Positions 41,434-50,425 of a stretch of DNA of 64,000 bases are shown here, one piece after another. Under the pieces are notes generated by a model. The model was not told the DNA's origin and did no database searches. It worked only from the letters and a program-made list of their open reading frames with translations. Made by a program: the position numbers and the translations under genes. The stretch lies in assembly GCF_014649715.1 (NCBI RefSeq), contig NZ_BMTO01000003.1:1-64000 (forward strand), read 5' to 3'. This stretch comes from Streptomyces lateritius. Lineage in GTDB: Bacteria > Actinomycetota > Actinomycetes > Streptomycetales > Streptomycetaceae. Position 1 is the first letter of the stretch. Every line of letters starts with the position of its first letter.

Positions 41434-41865
41434 TCAAGATCGAAGGACGACGTCCAGGTGTCGCTGGACCGGCTTGAAGAGTCCGTACGGGATGTACCGC
41501 GGGATCTCCGCCAGGGTCACCCAGGCGATCTCGGCGACTTCATCAGCATCCGCCACATGCGCGGTCCCGCCGACCACCTCGCAGGCCGTGTACGACACTT
41601 GCCGACCGGTGATTGGATGGACCCGCTCGCCCAGCCGAACAACGGCGACCACGTCCAGGCCGGCCTCCTCCTTCGTCTCGCGGACCGCCGCTTCCTCGCA
41701 GGACTCGCCCGGTTCGACTTTGCCCGCCGGGAACTGCCATGAGAGCTGGCCCTCTGCAACTCGTCGCCGTACGAGCAGTACGCGACCCTCGTGAACCACA
41801 ACGGCCCCGGCGACCCGACGCTCAGGTTGAGCATTGCTATGCAGCGACGCCTCTCGGTCACTCAC
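41434..41865 (-). CDS. Nudix hydrolase
   Basis: A 143-residue Nudix protein. The Nudix box GKVEPGESCEEAAVRETKEEAG (residues about 48-69) is complete, with the REUxEE core for Mg binding. VVVHEGRVLLVRRR precedes it. Likely a nucleotide-diphosphate hydrolase of MutT type; substrate unknown. Confidence 0.93.
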   Translation of the reverse strand: MSDREASLHSNAQPERRVAGAVVVHEGRVLLVRRRVAEGQLSWQFPAGKVEPGESCEEAAVRETKEEAGLDVVAVVRLGERVHPITGRQVSYTACEVVGGTAHVADADEVAEIAWVTLAEIPRYIPYGLFKPVQRHLDVVLRS

Positions 41866-41943
41866 GGCAGGCGCCGTCGTTCGTGACTTTCGCGAGCCCC
41901 TTGTTGTTCTGTGATGAGTTGCATGGGCGGGGCTGTCCGATCC

Positions 41944-42189
41944 TCATCCCTCGAAGAGCATTTCTTCCACCGCGGCCGGCGCCGCTGCCTCCTGCTGTGC
42001 GCGCTCGAACTCGAGCTGCCACGCTCGCGCCTCGGCGTAAGCGACGTGGACCATGCTGCCCGGACACAGCACCAGTGCCCGGGGCTCGGTCTTGTGGTCC
42101 TTGACCGATCCGTACCCGATGCGTTTGGTAGGCAGCAAGGCGTGCGGAACGGAGCAAGAGGGGCATGGAGCCTTCGGGAGGGTCGCCAT
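41944..42189 (-). CDS. Small Cys-containing protein of unknown function
   Basis: An 81-residue protein starting MATLPKAPCPSC; the first CxxC and one later Cys (VLCPG) could bind zinc. The middle reads KRIGYGSVKDHKTEPRALVLCPGS and the C-terminus is a charged helix rich in Ala and Glu. No ribosome site is obvious before ATG 42189; the frame extends to 42399. It resembles small proteins of actinobacterial integrative elements, but I do not recognise a family. Confidence 0.55.
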   Translation of the reverse strand: MATLPKAPCPSCSVPHALLPTKRIGYGSVKDHKTEPRALVLCPGSMVHVAYAEARAWQLEFERAQQEAAAPAAVEEMLFEG

Positions 42190-42427
42190 GTCAGCAGGAT
42201 GGCCTAATGAGCCCCGGCGCGGCAGGGAGCGCATGAGCGCGCACTGTGGCACGTCGGGTCCATCCGTACCTAGGACAGGGGTGCCGATGGATCCAGAGGA
42301 CTTCTTCGTGAGCCGCCCAGGTGGTTGGTTCGGCGGACAAGGTTCCCCGACGCTCGACGTGCAGCTGGTGAGGACTTCACCGCCTGTGTTGGCGACCACC
42401 TGACGCTGCCAAGGCCCCTGACAGTGG

Positions 42428-43723
42428 CTATCGCCACGGGGCCTGGGCGCTCTGGGCCTGCCGGCGGGCGGAGGCGGCGTCGGCGCGGGCCGTGGCCAGG
42501 AGGTGGGGGAGTCGACCGGCTGCGTTGGTGTTCCACCAACAGTGGGCGTCGGGGGAGAAGGCAGCCTTCGGGACGTTGTCGATGGCTTCTTGGTAGACGG
42601 TTGGTGAGTCGTGCCAGTCGGTGTCGGCGATCACGTCGAGGGAGCGGCGTGAGAGGCCGTCGAGGAGGGTGAAGAGCCGGGGGAGGGCGGTCAGGTGGTG
42701 CTGGCTACGGCTTGTCTCGCGGACACCGCCCGGGTATTGAACCCAGAGGAGTTCCTGGGCTGCCCAAGGCAGATCGATCACCTCGCGCCCGTCGTAGGCC
42801 ACGACCACCCGATCGGCCATCGGCGCAGCGATGCCGGCCACCAATCCTCGGCCGGTGTGGTGCAGGCGGTCGGCCAGCCGCACCGCCCAGGGCTCGTCCT
42901 GAAGATCACGCTTGATCGCATGCTCCAGCACGTCGTGGGCGCGGGCCCATCGGGCCGCGACAGGTGAAGGACGGTCGTGCTGTTCGGCATGGGAGAGGTC
43001 CATGAGGGCCGTGAGCCACTTCTCGCACCACCGGTCGAAGCCGTACCGGTAGTCGTAGCGGAGCTGGTCTGACGAAGGGTTCTCCAGTTCCTGTGCCTCG
43101 AGGGCTTCTTCGCAGATCTCTTCCCAGGTCTCCTGCCAGGGCAGCCGGAACTTTCCAGGCCGGCGACGATGGAAGTCGGAGTGGAGCAGTGAGGCCGTGC
43201 CGATCAGCAGGAGTTCTTCCGTGGCCTCCCCGCCGCGGTAGTTGTGGGCGTGGCGCTCCGCCACCCGGTCCCGGGCCGCTGCCAGGGCCGCGAGCGGTTT
43301 GCGTAGGAGGCGGTGGGCGTCTTTCGGGTCACGCCCTCCCGGCCCGCGCATCCCGAACGTGAGCACCCCGCAGTAGGCGTCCAGGTCGTGTCCGGCCTCG
43401 AGGCGAGCGGCCAGCTTGCCGAGGTCTTCCATGCGTGAGACCAGGTGGCGGGCCTCGGTGTAGTAGTCCGGAAACGGGTTGGGGCAGCTCTGGCAGCCTC
43501 CCGGCTCGGGAACGTCGGCCATGCTGTCGCGGTCCGGAACGCGCAGACTGACCCCGGCACGCTGGGGAGGTACCCGGAACGCTCTGCAGTCGGCCGACAG
43601 GTGGAGCACTGCACCGGTAGCTGCCTTCCACAGTGGTACGTCCATACCAGCCAGGGGGCCGAGCGGAACGTCATGGGCCGTCGGAAGGGATGCCTCGTTC
43701 TGTGCTGCAACGCTCGCGGACAC
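42428..43723 (-). CDS. 431-residue protein of unknown function
   Basis: A soluble, Arg/Asp-rich, mostly helical protein near the right end of the island. Visible features are a Cys set in the first 80 residues (DCRAF and GGCQSCPNPF, possibly a zinc site), a Trp-rich stretch (WQETWEEICEEALEAQE, YGFDRWCEKWLTALMDLSHAEQH), and a later block (WAAQELLWVQYPGG, TDWHDSPTVYQEAIDN). No transmembrane segment, signal or known catalytic motif. Codon use and frame are consistent with a real gene. Position next to attR suggests cargo such as a defence or regulatory protein, but nothing shows this. Confidence 0.7.
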   Translation of the reverse strand: MSASVAAQNEASLPTAHDVPLGPLAGMDVPLWKAATGAVLHLSADCRAFRVPPQRAGVSLRVPDRDSMADVPEPGGCQSCPNPFPDYYTEARHLVSRMEDLGKLAARLEAGHDLDAYCGVLTFGMRGPGGRDPKDAHRLLRKPLAALAAARDRVAERHAHNYRGGEATEELLLIGTASLLHSDFHRRRPGKFRLPWQETWEEICEEALEAQELENPSSDQLRYDYRYGFDRWCEKWLTALMDLSHAEQHDRPSPVAARWARAHDVLEHAIKRDLQDEPWAVRLADRLHHTGRGLVAGIAAPMADRVVVAYDGREVIDLPWAAQELLWVQYPGGVRETSRSQHHLTALPRLFTLLDGLSRRSLDVIADTDWHDSPTVYQEAIDNVPKAAFSPDAHCWWNTNAAGRLPHLLATARADAASARRQAQSAQAPWR

Positions 43724-44089
43724 GCTCGTGCGCTCCTGCCCTCGGGATGTCGGATGGGTGCCGCATCAGCCTGTCGTACGGCTGAGGACCGCGGTGTGCC
43801 TTTCGCCGATCGAGTGACGGGACAGGCCATCGTGCCGACGGCCGGACCGGGCTGCGCGTCCCGCCGCAGCACACGGCTCAGCTCACCCGAGCGAGTGGCG
43901 AGTGTCACAATCGAGGGAGGTGGCTCCCATCTCGCCGGGGAGTCGAGCAGTGGAGGTGACGCCTGGTTGGGGACCACGTGGGGACCAGCATTGCCGCACG
44001 CTGGTGCACGGCACGTGTGTTCATGCACGTTAGCCGTCCTCAAATAGCGGCACATGTCCCAATTGTGGCCCTGGCGCAGCCATCTGGGA
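43724..44089. other. Right-end region of the island
   Basis: No supported gene. It contains paired GGGGACCA repeats at 43967-43989 and leads into attR. Short frames of up to 200 codons on the plus strand are antisense shadows of the neighbouring gene or lack ribosome sites. Confidence 0.5.
43967..43989. repeat. Paired GGGGACCA repeats near attR
   Basis: TTGGGGACCAC then GTGGGGACCAGC. The pair matches the one beside attL (28680-28700) and lies about 100 bases inside attR. A role as integrase arm sites is inferred. Confidence 0.6.
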
Positions 44090-44127
44090 GTCAAGGGGTC
44101 GCAGGTTCAAATCCTGTCGTCCCGACT
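44090..44127 (+). repeat. attR: right 38-bp direct repeat of the island
   Basis: Identical to the tRNA-Pro 3' end at 28581-28618. Only the 3' part of the tRNA is present here, so no second functional tRNA is made. The matching stretch ends at CGACT and diverges immediately after. Confidence 0.95.
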
Positions 44128-44140
44128 CGAAAGAGTCGCA

Positions 44141-44184
44141 GATCAAGGGGCCGTTTCAGAGCAATCTGAAACGGCCCCTTGATC
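44141..44184. terminator. Native tRNA-Pro terminator, displaced by the island
   Basis: A perfect 20-base inverted repeat (44141-44160 with 44165-44184) starting GATCAAGGGGCC, loop GCAA. It begins 13 bases after attR, the spacing expected for the original terminator of tRNA-Pro before the island inserted. Confidence 0.85.
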
Positions 44185-44350
44185 GTTCTGGGGAGGCTCG
44201 GCGGCAGCGGTGGCCTCTTGATCGATTTCGGGTCCGGCTGCGGCATCAGGGCCGTGCGTCGGAAGAAATCCGGTGACGCGTGCGACGGACGCGTCCCCTC
44301 GCCCCGTAGAGCAGACGGCAGGAGCCGAGCGATGGGGAGGGGACCGACAT

Positions 44351-45430
44351 ATGGCGCGGCAGATTACGGGACGAGTACACAGGCGGGTCGGGGCCACGGC
44401 GGTCGTCGCGGCGGCCCTGGCGGCGCTGACCGGGTCGCAGGCGCCGGGGATCGCGGCGCGGGCCGCCGCGCCGCAGGTCGGTGCGGCGTCGGACGCGGAG
44501 ACTCCGGGGGACGCGTACTACTTCAGCGAGCTGCCCCCGCTCCGGGTGCACAACCCGGTGCCGTCCGAGCCTTCCGTGCCCGGGGCGCGCTCCGCCGAGG
44601 GCTCCGGCTTCGTGACCGGCCGCGGGGCGCTGCCCGCCACCGTCCTCGCCGCGTACCGGCGGGCGGAGGCGGCGCTCGCGCGGAGCGCCCCGGGCTGCGC
44701 TCTGCGCTGGCAACTGCTCGCCGCCGTCGGCCAGGTGGAGTCGGGCCAGGCGCGGGGCGGCAGGGTGGACGCGGACGGCACCACGTACGCGCCCATCATC
44801 GGGCCGCAGTTGAACGGTCGCGGCTTCGCACTGATCCGCGACACCGACGACGGCGCCCACGACGGCGACCCGTCCTACGACCACGCCGTCGGACCGATGC
44901 AGTTCATACCCTCGACCTGGGCCCGGTGGGGGGCCGACGGCAACGGCGACGGCCGGTCCGACCCCCACAACGTCCACGACGCGGCGCTCGCGGCGGCGGG
45001 CTATCTGTGCGCGGGCGCCCGAGACCTCTCCCGGCCCCTGGACCTGGAACGCGCGATCCTCTCCTACAACCGGTCCCGGGCGTACCTGCGGGTCGTCCTC
45101 GCCTGGTACGGCTATTACAGGGGCGGCCACCAGGTGGTTCCGGACGCGGGCGGCGCCGGCTCGGGTACGGATTCCGGTACGGGTACGGGTACGAGTTCGG
45201 GCTCGCGTACCGGCGGGGCGTCACCCTCACCCTCACCCACGCCCTCGCCCTCGCCGCCTACGCGTTCGCCCTCGCGCCCGGAGGCGCCCGAGCCGTCGTC
45301 CTCGCCCTCGTCGCCGAAGCCCTCCCCGTCCGCCCCGAAGCCTCTTCCGTCCCGGATCACCGTCCCCGACGTGGGGCTGCCCACCGGCGGCGTACCGACG
45401 GAGCCGGACGCCCTCCCCGGCAACGTTTAG
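44351..45430 (+). CDS. Secreted lytic transglycosylase
   Basis: A 359-residue SLT/MltB-like murein transglycosylase. An N-terminal signal/anchor covers about residues 8-35 (GRVHRRVGATAVVAAALAALTG). The catalytic domain (about 95-240) has LLAAVGQVESGQ with the catalytic Glu, GPMQFIPSTWARWG and ALAAAGYLCAGARDL. The C-terminal third is a Gly/Thr/Ser then Ser-Pro-rich wall-spanning tail. ATG 44351 follows GGGGAGGGGACC. Confidence 0.93.
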   Translation: MARQITGRVHRRVGATAVVAAALAALTGSQAPGIAARAAAPQVGAASDAETPGDAYYFSELPPLRVHNPVPSEPSVPGARSAEGSGFVTGRGALPATVLAAYRRAEAALARSAPGCALRWQLLAAVGQVESGQARGGRVDADGTTYAPIIGPQLNGRGFALIRDTDDGAHDGDPSYDHAVGPMQFIPSTWARWGADGNGDGRSDPHNVHDAALAAAGYLCAGARDLSRPLDLERAILSYNRSRAYLRVVLAWYGYYRGGHQVVPDAGGAGSGTDSGTGTGTSSGSRTGGASPSPSPTPSPSPPTRSPSRPEAPEPSSSPSSPKPSPSAPKPLPSRITVPDVGLPTGGVPTEPDALPGNV

Positions 45431-45489
45431 GCCTCACTCGCGTACACCCCCCTCCCAACAGCCGATACTCGGCGGTAACCTCCCCGGGC

Positions 45490-46554
45490 ATGACGACGGA
45501 CATGCATCCCTCCCACTCGACCGGACCGGGGGACCACACGGCCCACCTGCGGTGGCAGCGCATGTGGAGCCATCGTGAGCAGTTGCTCAAGGTGGCCCGC
45601 CGCAGGTCCATGAGCGCCGAGGACGCCGAGGACGCCGTCCAGGAGGCCATGCTGCGCGGCGCGCAGAACACCCACCTGGACGAGGCGCGGCTCGGCGCGT
45701 GGCTGACGACCGTGACCATGCGGCTCTGTGTCGACCGGCACCGGCAGGTCCGCCGGGAGGCCGAGGTGGGCAGCGCTCCGAAGCTCATGGCCCCCGGCCC
45801 GGTCCCCGTCGAGGAGGTCGTGTGCGACCGGGCGGAGGCCCGGTGGGTGGCGTACCGCAGCAGGGAACTGCCCGCCCGCCAGGCCGAGGCGCTCCGGCTG
45901 AAGTCGGAGGACCGGGACGTCGAACAGATCGCCCGGGAGATGGGGCTGAGCAGCAGGGCGGTCGAGTCCCTGCTGGCCAGGGCCCGGCGCACCCTGCGCA
46001 ACTCGCTGGCCGGCACCCTCGCGCTCGCCCTGTGGCTCATCGGGCGCGGGCGGGATCAGGCGGGGCACGCCGGCCCGGCGGGTGTCCACGTCCAGGCCCT
46101 CGCCGCGACGTCGGCGGCGGCGGCCCTGGCCGTGGTGGGCCTGCTCGCCCCCTTCACGTACGAGAGGGACGCCCCGAGGCCCGCCCGCCCGGCCACCTCG
46201 GAGGAGGTGGGGGAGGAGAAGGCGGGGTACGCCGCACCGGCCGTCACGCCCGCGCCTCCCTCCGCTTCTCCGGTCTCCGCTTCCTCCGCTTCCGCCTCTT
46301 CGTCACCTTCCTCCGCGGCTGCCGCTCCCTCCGCGCGCCCGCACGCGAAGGCCTCACCCACCGTCCTCACACCGGTGGTGCCGACGCCGACGCTTGTACC
46401 GCTGCGGATCGCGGTGCCCTCCCAGCCCCCGGCGGCCGTGCCGGAGGTCCCCCTGCCGGAGGTGCCGGCCTCGCTGCCCTCCCCGTCGGCCACCCCCGCC
46501 GCGTCGCTGCCACCGCTGCCGCCGGCCCTGCCGCGCCTCCCCGCGCACCCCTGA
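45490..46554 (+). CDS. ECF-like sigma factor with membrane-anchored tail
   Basis: A 354-residue sigma-70-family protein. Region 2 spans about residues 25-95 (DAEDAVQEAMLRG, LGAWLTTVTMRLCVDRHRQVRRE). Region 4 spans about 125-175 (LPARQAEALRLKSEDRDVEQIAREMGLSSRAVESLLARARRTLR). A single hydrophobic segment (about 200-220; LAATSAAAALAVVGLLAPF) and a 130-residue Ser/Pro/Ala/Val tail follow. The tail would be outside the cell, so the protein may be tethered and self-regulated. It lies 98 bases before the mce operon and may control it; no anti-sigma gene is adjacent. Confidence 0.85.
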   Translation: MTTDMHPSHSTGPGDHTAHLRWQRMWSHREQLLKVARRRSMSAEDAEDAVQEAMLRGAQNTHLDEARLGAWLTTVTMRLCVDRHRQVRREAEVGSAPKLMAPGPVPVEEVVCDRAEARWVAYRSRELPARQAEALRLKSEDRDVEQIAREMGLSSRAVESLLARARRTLRNSLAGTLALALWLIGRGRDQAGHAGPAGVHVQALAATSAAAALAVVGLLAPFTYERDAPRPARPATSEEVGEEKAGYAAPAVTPAPPSASPVSASSASASSSPSSAAAAPSARPHAKASPTVLTPVVPTPTLVPLRIAVPSQPPAAVPEVPLPEVPASLPSPSATPAASLPPLPPALPRLPAHP

Positions 46555-46652
46555 TGTCCGCCACGTAAAAATCTTCGATTTCCCGCGACGGACCCGGCGC
46601 CCCTCGCCGTAGAGCAGATGTACGAGCTGCTCCCCGCTGAAGGGTGAACCGG

Positions 46653-47585
46653 ATGGGTGTCGAGATCCACGTGGAAGGGTTGACCAAATCCTTCGGGGAT
46701 CAGGTCATCTGGCAGGACGTCTCGCTGACGCTGCCCGCCGGTGAGGTGTCCGTCATGCTCGGGCCCTCGGGCACCGGCAAGTCGGTGTTCCTGAAGACGC
46801 TCGTGGGTCTGCTCAAGCCGGAACGCGGATCGATCCGGATCGCCGGGCAGGACATCACCCGGCTTCGCGAGCACGACCTCTACGAGGTGCGCAAGCTCTT
46901 CGGTGTCCTGTTCCAGGACGGCGCCCTGTTCGGGTCCATGAACCTCTACGACAACATCGCCTTTCCGCTTCGCGAGCACACCCGCAAGCCGGAGAGCGAG
47001 GTCAGACGGATCGTCCTGGAGAAGATGGACATGGTCGGTCTGATCGGCGCCGAGGAGAAGCTGCCGGGCGAGATCTCCGGCGGTATGCGCAAGCGGGCGG
47101 GGCTGGCGCGGGCGCTGGTGCTCGACCCGGAGATCATCCTGTTCGACGAGCCGGACTCGGGGCTCGACCCGGTGCGCGTCGCCTATCTCAACCAGCTGAT
47201 CGTGGACCTGAACGCGCAGATCGACGCCACCTTCCTGATCGTCACCCACGACATCGCCTCGGCCCGGCAGGTCCCCGACAACATCGGCCTGCTCTTCCGC
47301 CGCGAGCTGGTGATGTTCGGCCCGCGCGAGCAGCTGCTCACCAGCGACGAGCCGGTCGTACGGCAGTTCCTCAACGGCCGGATGCAGGGGCCCATCGGCA
47401 TGGCCGAGGAGAAGGACGCGGCCCAGGTCGAGCAGGAGCTCGCGGGCCTCGACGGCGGGGACGAGGATCAGCCCGCGATGACCCCGCGCCTGCTGCCGAG
47501 CGCCGGCGTCACCCGGCCGCCCCGCTGGCAGGCGATCGCCGACCGCGAGGCGGTTCTCCGCAAGCGGCAGGTGGCGGACGCATGA
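46653..47585 (+). CDS. mkl: Mce transporter ATPase (Mkl/MceG type)
   Basis: A 310-residue ABC ATPase powering the mce lipid importer. Walker A GPSGTGKS, signature ISGGMRKRAGLARAL, Walker B IILFDEPDSGLD and the H-loop VTHD are present. The MRKR pattern in the signature is typical of MlaF/Mkl ATPases. A C-terminal extension of about 60 residues follows the core. ATG 46653 has GAAGGGTG six bases upstream; GTG 46644 would add three residues. It is the first gene of an 11-gene operon and overlaps the next gene by four bases. Confidence 0.95.
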   Translation: MGVEIHVEGLTKSFGDQVIWQDVSLTLPAGEVSVMLGPSGTGKSVFLKTLVGLLKPERGSIRIAGQDITRLREHDLYEVRKLFGVLFQDGALFGSMNLYDNIAFPLREHTRKPESEVRRIVLEKMDMVGLIGAEEKLPGEISGGMRKRAGLARALVLDPEIILFDEPDSGLDPVRVAYLNQLIVDLNAQIDATFLIVTHDIASARQVPDNIGLLFRRELVMFGPREQLLTSDEPVVRQFLNGRMQGPIGMAEEKDAAQVEQELAGLDGGDEDQPAMTPRLLPSAGVTRPPRWQAIADREAVLRKRQVADA

Positions 47586-48352
47586 GCCTCTCCCCGACCG
47601 GCGCCCTGCGCCACTCCGGCAGCCTCTTCGCGATGGCCCTGGACGTCCTGCGGACCCTCCCCCGACGCCCCTTCCAGGTGAGGGAGTTCATCCAGCAGGC
47701 CTGGTTCGTCGCGAGCGTCACCATCCTGCCCACCGCCCTGGTCTCCATCCCCTTCGGCGCCGTCATCGCCCTCCAGATCGGCAGCCTGACCCGCCAGCTC
47801 GGCGCCCAGTCGTTCTCCGGCGCCGCCTCCGTGCTCGCCGTCCTGCGCGAGGCGTCCCCCATCGTCACGGCCCTGCTCATCGCCGGGGCCGGCGGCACCG
47901 CGATCTGCGCCGACCTCGGGGCGCGCAAGATCCGTGAGGAGATCGACGCCATGGAGGTCCTCGGCATCGACCCCATCCACCGCCTCGTCGTCCCCCGCGT
48001 GCTCGCGACCATGCTCGTGGCGGTCCTGCTCAACGGCCTCGTCTCGGTGGTCGGCGTGGCCGGCGGCTACTTCTTCAACGTCGTTCTGCAGAACGGCACC
48101 CCCGGCGCCTACCTGGCCTCCTTCACCACCCTCGCCCAGCTCTCCGACCTCTGGGCGGCCGAGCTGAAGGCGCTGGTCTTCGGCGCGATCGCCGCGATCG
48201 TCGCCTCGTACAAGGGGCTGACCGCCAAAGGCGGTCCGAAGGGCGTCGGCGACGCCGTGAACCAGTCCGTGGTCATCACCTTCATGTTGCTGTTCGTGAC
48301 GAACTTCGTGCTGACCGCGGTGTACTTCCAAATCGTCCCGCAGAGAGGTTGA
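47582..48352 (+). CDS. yrbEA: YrbE/MlaE-family permease A
   Basis: A 256-residue MlaE-type permease with five or so hydrophobic segments. The conserved EREASPIVTALLIAGAGGTAI-like region is present (LREASPIVTALLIAGAGGTA), as is IDAMEVLGIDPIHRLVVPR, the family's coupling segment. It forms the inner-membrane channel with YrbEB. ATG overlaps the ATPase stop. Confidence 0.94.
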   Translation: MSLSPTGALRHSGSLFAMALDVLRTLPRRPFQVREFIQQAWFVASVTILPTALVSIPFGAVIALQIGSLTRQLGAQSFSGAASVLAVLREASPIVTALLIAGAGGTAICADLGARKIREEIDAMEVLGIDPIHRLVVPRVLATMLVAVLLNGLVSVVGVAGGYFFNVVLQNGTPGAYLASFTTLAQLSDLWAAELKALVFGAIAAIVASYKGLTAKGGPKGVGDAVNQSVVITFMLLFVTNFVLTAVYFQIVPQRG

Positions 48353-48362
48353 GAGGTCGGAC

Positions 48363-49181
48363 GTGCGAGGACTTCTCCATCGCCCCCTGCGCTCCCTGGA
48401 GGAGCTGGGCACCCAGCTGGTCTTCTACGGGCGTTCGCTCGCCTGGACCGGCCGCACCCTGCGCCGCTACAAGAAGGAGGTCCTGAGGCTGCTGGCCGAG
48501 GTCAGCTTCGGCCGCGGCGCGCTCGCCGTCGTCGGCGGCACGGTCGGCGTCATCGCCTTCCTCTCCTTCTTCACCGGCACCGAGGTCGGCCTCCAGGGGT
48601 ACGCGGCGCTCAACCAGCTCGGCACCTCCAACTTCGTGGCCTTCCTCTCCGCGTACTTCAACACCCGGGAGATCGCGCCGCTCGTCGCCGGGCTCGCGCT
48701 CTCCGCCACCGTCGGCGCTGGGTTCACCGCCCAGCTCGGCGCCATGCGGATCAGCGAGGAGACGGACGCGCTGGAGGTGATGGGCGTCCCGTCGCTGCCG
48801 TTCCTGGTCACGACCCGGATGATCGCGGGCTTCGTGGCGGTGATCCCCCTGTACGTCGTCGGGCTGCTCTCCTCGTACTTCGCCGCCCGGACCATCACCA
48901 CCGGCTACTACGGGCAGTCGGCGGGGACCTACGACCACTACTTCCAGCAGTACCTGCCACCGGTCGACGTGCTGTGGTCCTTCGGCAAGGTGATCGTCTT
49001 CGCCCTCGTGATCATCCTGGTCCACTGCTACTACGGCTACCACGCGAGCGGCGGCCCGGCGGGTGTCGGCGTCGCCGTCGGCCGCGGCGTGCGGACCTCC
49101 ATCGTGGCCGTCAACCTCCTCGACTTCTTCCTCTCCCTGGCCATCTGGGGCGCCAACACGACCGTACGGATAGCGGGGTAG
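48363..49181 (+). CDS. yrbEB: YrbE/MlaE-family permease B
   Basis: A 272-residue MlaE-type permease and partner of YrbEA. Conserved pieces are REIAPLVAGLALSATVGAGFTAQLGAMRI and DALEVMGVPSLPFLVTTRMIAG. Several membrane helices. GTG start 10 bases after the YrbEA stop, with GAGAGG upstream. Five bases separate it from mceA. Confidence 0.94.
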   Translation: MRGLLHRPLRSLEELGTQLVFYGRSLAWTGRTLRRYKKEVLRLLAEVSFGRGALAVVGGTVGVIAFLSFFTGTEVGLQGYAALNQLGTSNFVAFLSAYFNTREIAPLVAGLALSATVGAGFTAQLGAMRISEETDALEVMGVPSLPFLVTTRMIAGFVAVIPLYVVGLLSSYFAARTITTGYYGQSAGTYDHYFQQYLPPVDVLWSFGKVIVFALVIILVHCYYGYHASGGPAGVGVAVGRGVRTSIVAVNLLDFFLSLAIWGANTTVRIAG

Positions 49182-49186
49182 GGCCG

Positions 49187-50425
49187 ATGCGTCGCACCAT
49201 CAGACTGAGGCTGTACGGGATCGTCTTCGTCACCTTCATCGCCCTGCTGCTCTCGCTCTCCGTCGCCGTCTACCAGCAGGCGTTCACCCCCGTCGTACGG
49301 ATCACCCTGGAGGCCGACACCCTCGGCAACCAGCTCGAACCGCGCGCCGACGTCAAGCTGCGCGGCCTCCTCGTCGGAGAGGTCCGCGAGGTGCGGGCCG
49401 ACGGCGCGAAGGCGACACTCGGCATCGCGCTCAAGCCGGAGCACGTCTCCCTCATCCCGGCCGACGTGCACGCCCGGCTGCTCCCGAAGACCCTGTTCGG
49501 TGAGAAGTACGTCGATCTGGTGGCGCCGCCCGGCACGTCCTCGGCGCGGCACATCCGCGCGGGTGACGTCATCACCCAGGACCGCACCACGGTCGGCATC
49601 GAGGTCCAGCGGCTGATGAACGACCTGCTGCCGCTGCTCCGTACCGTGCAGCCCGCCGAGCTCAACGCCACCCTGTCCGCGTTCGCCACGGCACTCGAAG
49701 GGCGCGGCGACGACATCGGGGAGAACCTCACCCGCCTCGACGCCTATCTGCGCCGGCTCAACCCGCACATGCCGTCCCTCAAGGAGGACATCTCGCGCTT
49801 CGCGGACGTCGCCGAGGTGTACGGCGAGGCCGCCCCCGACCTGTTGCGGATCCTGGACAACACCCTCACCACCAGCCGCACGCTCGTCGAGAAGAAGGAC
49901 CAGCTCGCCTCGCTGCTCGGCTCGACCGCCGCCGCCGCGAGGACCACGAAGGGCGTGCTCGACGAGAACGCGGCACGGCTCATCACCCTGGGCCGCGTCT
50001 CCCGCCCCACGCTCGCCCTCTTCGCCCGCTACTCCCCGGAGTACCCGTGCCTCCTGGCCGGTCTCGTACGCCAGGAAGCGGCGTCCGAGGAGGCGTTCAG
50101 GGGCGGGAAGATGCGCATCACCCTGGAGTTCGTCCGTCCCCGACCCCCGTACCGACCCGGCGAGGAACCGCGCTATGCCGAACGCTCAGGCCCGAACTGC
50201 CGAGGTCTGCCCCATCCCCACGTACCGGCGCCTCCGACCAAGCTCGACGACGGCACGTCGGCGTCGCCCGGTTCAGGAGGTCCGGTGTCCGGCACCTCGG
50301 CCGAGCACCGCGCCGTCGCCTCGCTCGTGGCACCCGTCATGGGCGTGCCCGCCGACGACGTCCCGGCCGTCGCCACCCTGCTCTTCGGCCCGCTGGCCCG
50401 CGGAACGGCGGTGAGTCACGCATGA
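49187..50425 (+). CDS. mceA: MceA-type lipid transport protein
   Basis: A 412-residue Mce protein. One N-terminal membrane helix (about 8-28) is followed by the MlaD/Mce beta-barrel domain (about 36-115; VRITLEADTLGNQLEPRADVKLRGLLVGEV to KTLFGEKYVDLV), a helical needle region (about 130-270), and a Pro/Gly-rich tail. Mce proteins form the extracytoplasmic lipid conduit. Its last bases overlap the mceB ATG. Confidence 0.93.
   Translation: MRRTIRLRLYGIVFVTFIALLLSLSVAVYQQAFTPVVRITLEADTLGNQLEPRADVKLRGLLVGEVREVRADGAKATLGIALKPEHVSLIPADVHARLLPKTLFGEKYVDLVAPPGTSSARHIRAGDVITQDRTTVGIEVQRLMNDLLPLLRTVQPAELNATLSAFATALEGRGDDIGENLTRLDAYLRRLNPHMPSLKEDISRFADVAEVYGEAAPDLLRILDNTLTTSRTLVEKKDQLASLLGSTAAAARTTKGVLDENAARLITLGRVSRPTLALFARYSPEYPCLLAGLVRQEAASEEAFRGGKMRITLEFVRPRPPYRPGEEPRYAERSGPNCRGLPHPHVPAPPTKLDDGTSASPGSGGPVSGTSAEHRAVASLVAPVMGVPADDVPAVATLLFGPLARGTAVSHA

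Noticed and set aside
44090-44127. A second tRNA gene at 44.1 kb
   Set aside because: Only the 3' part of tRNA-Pro is present; the acceptor 5' strand and D arm are missing. It is the attR copy.
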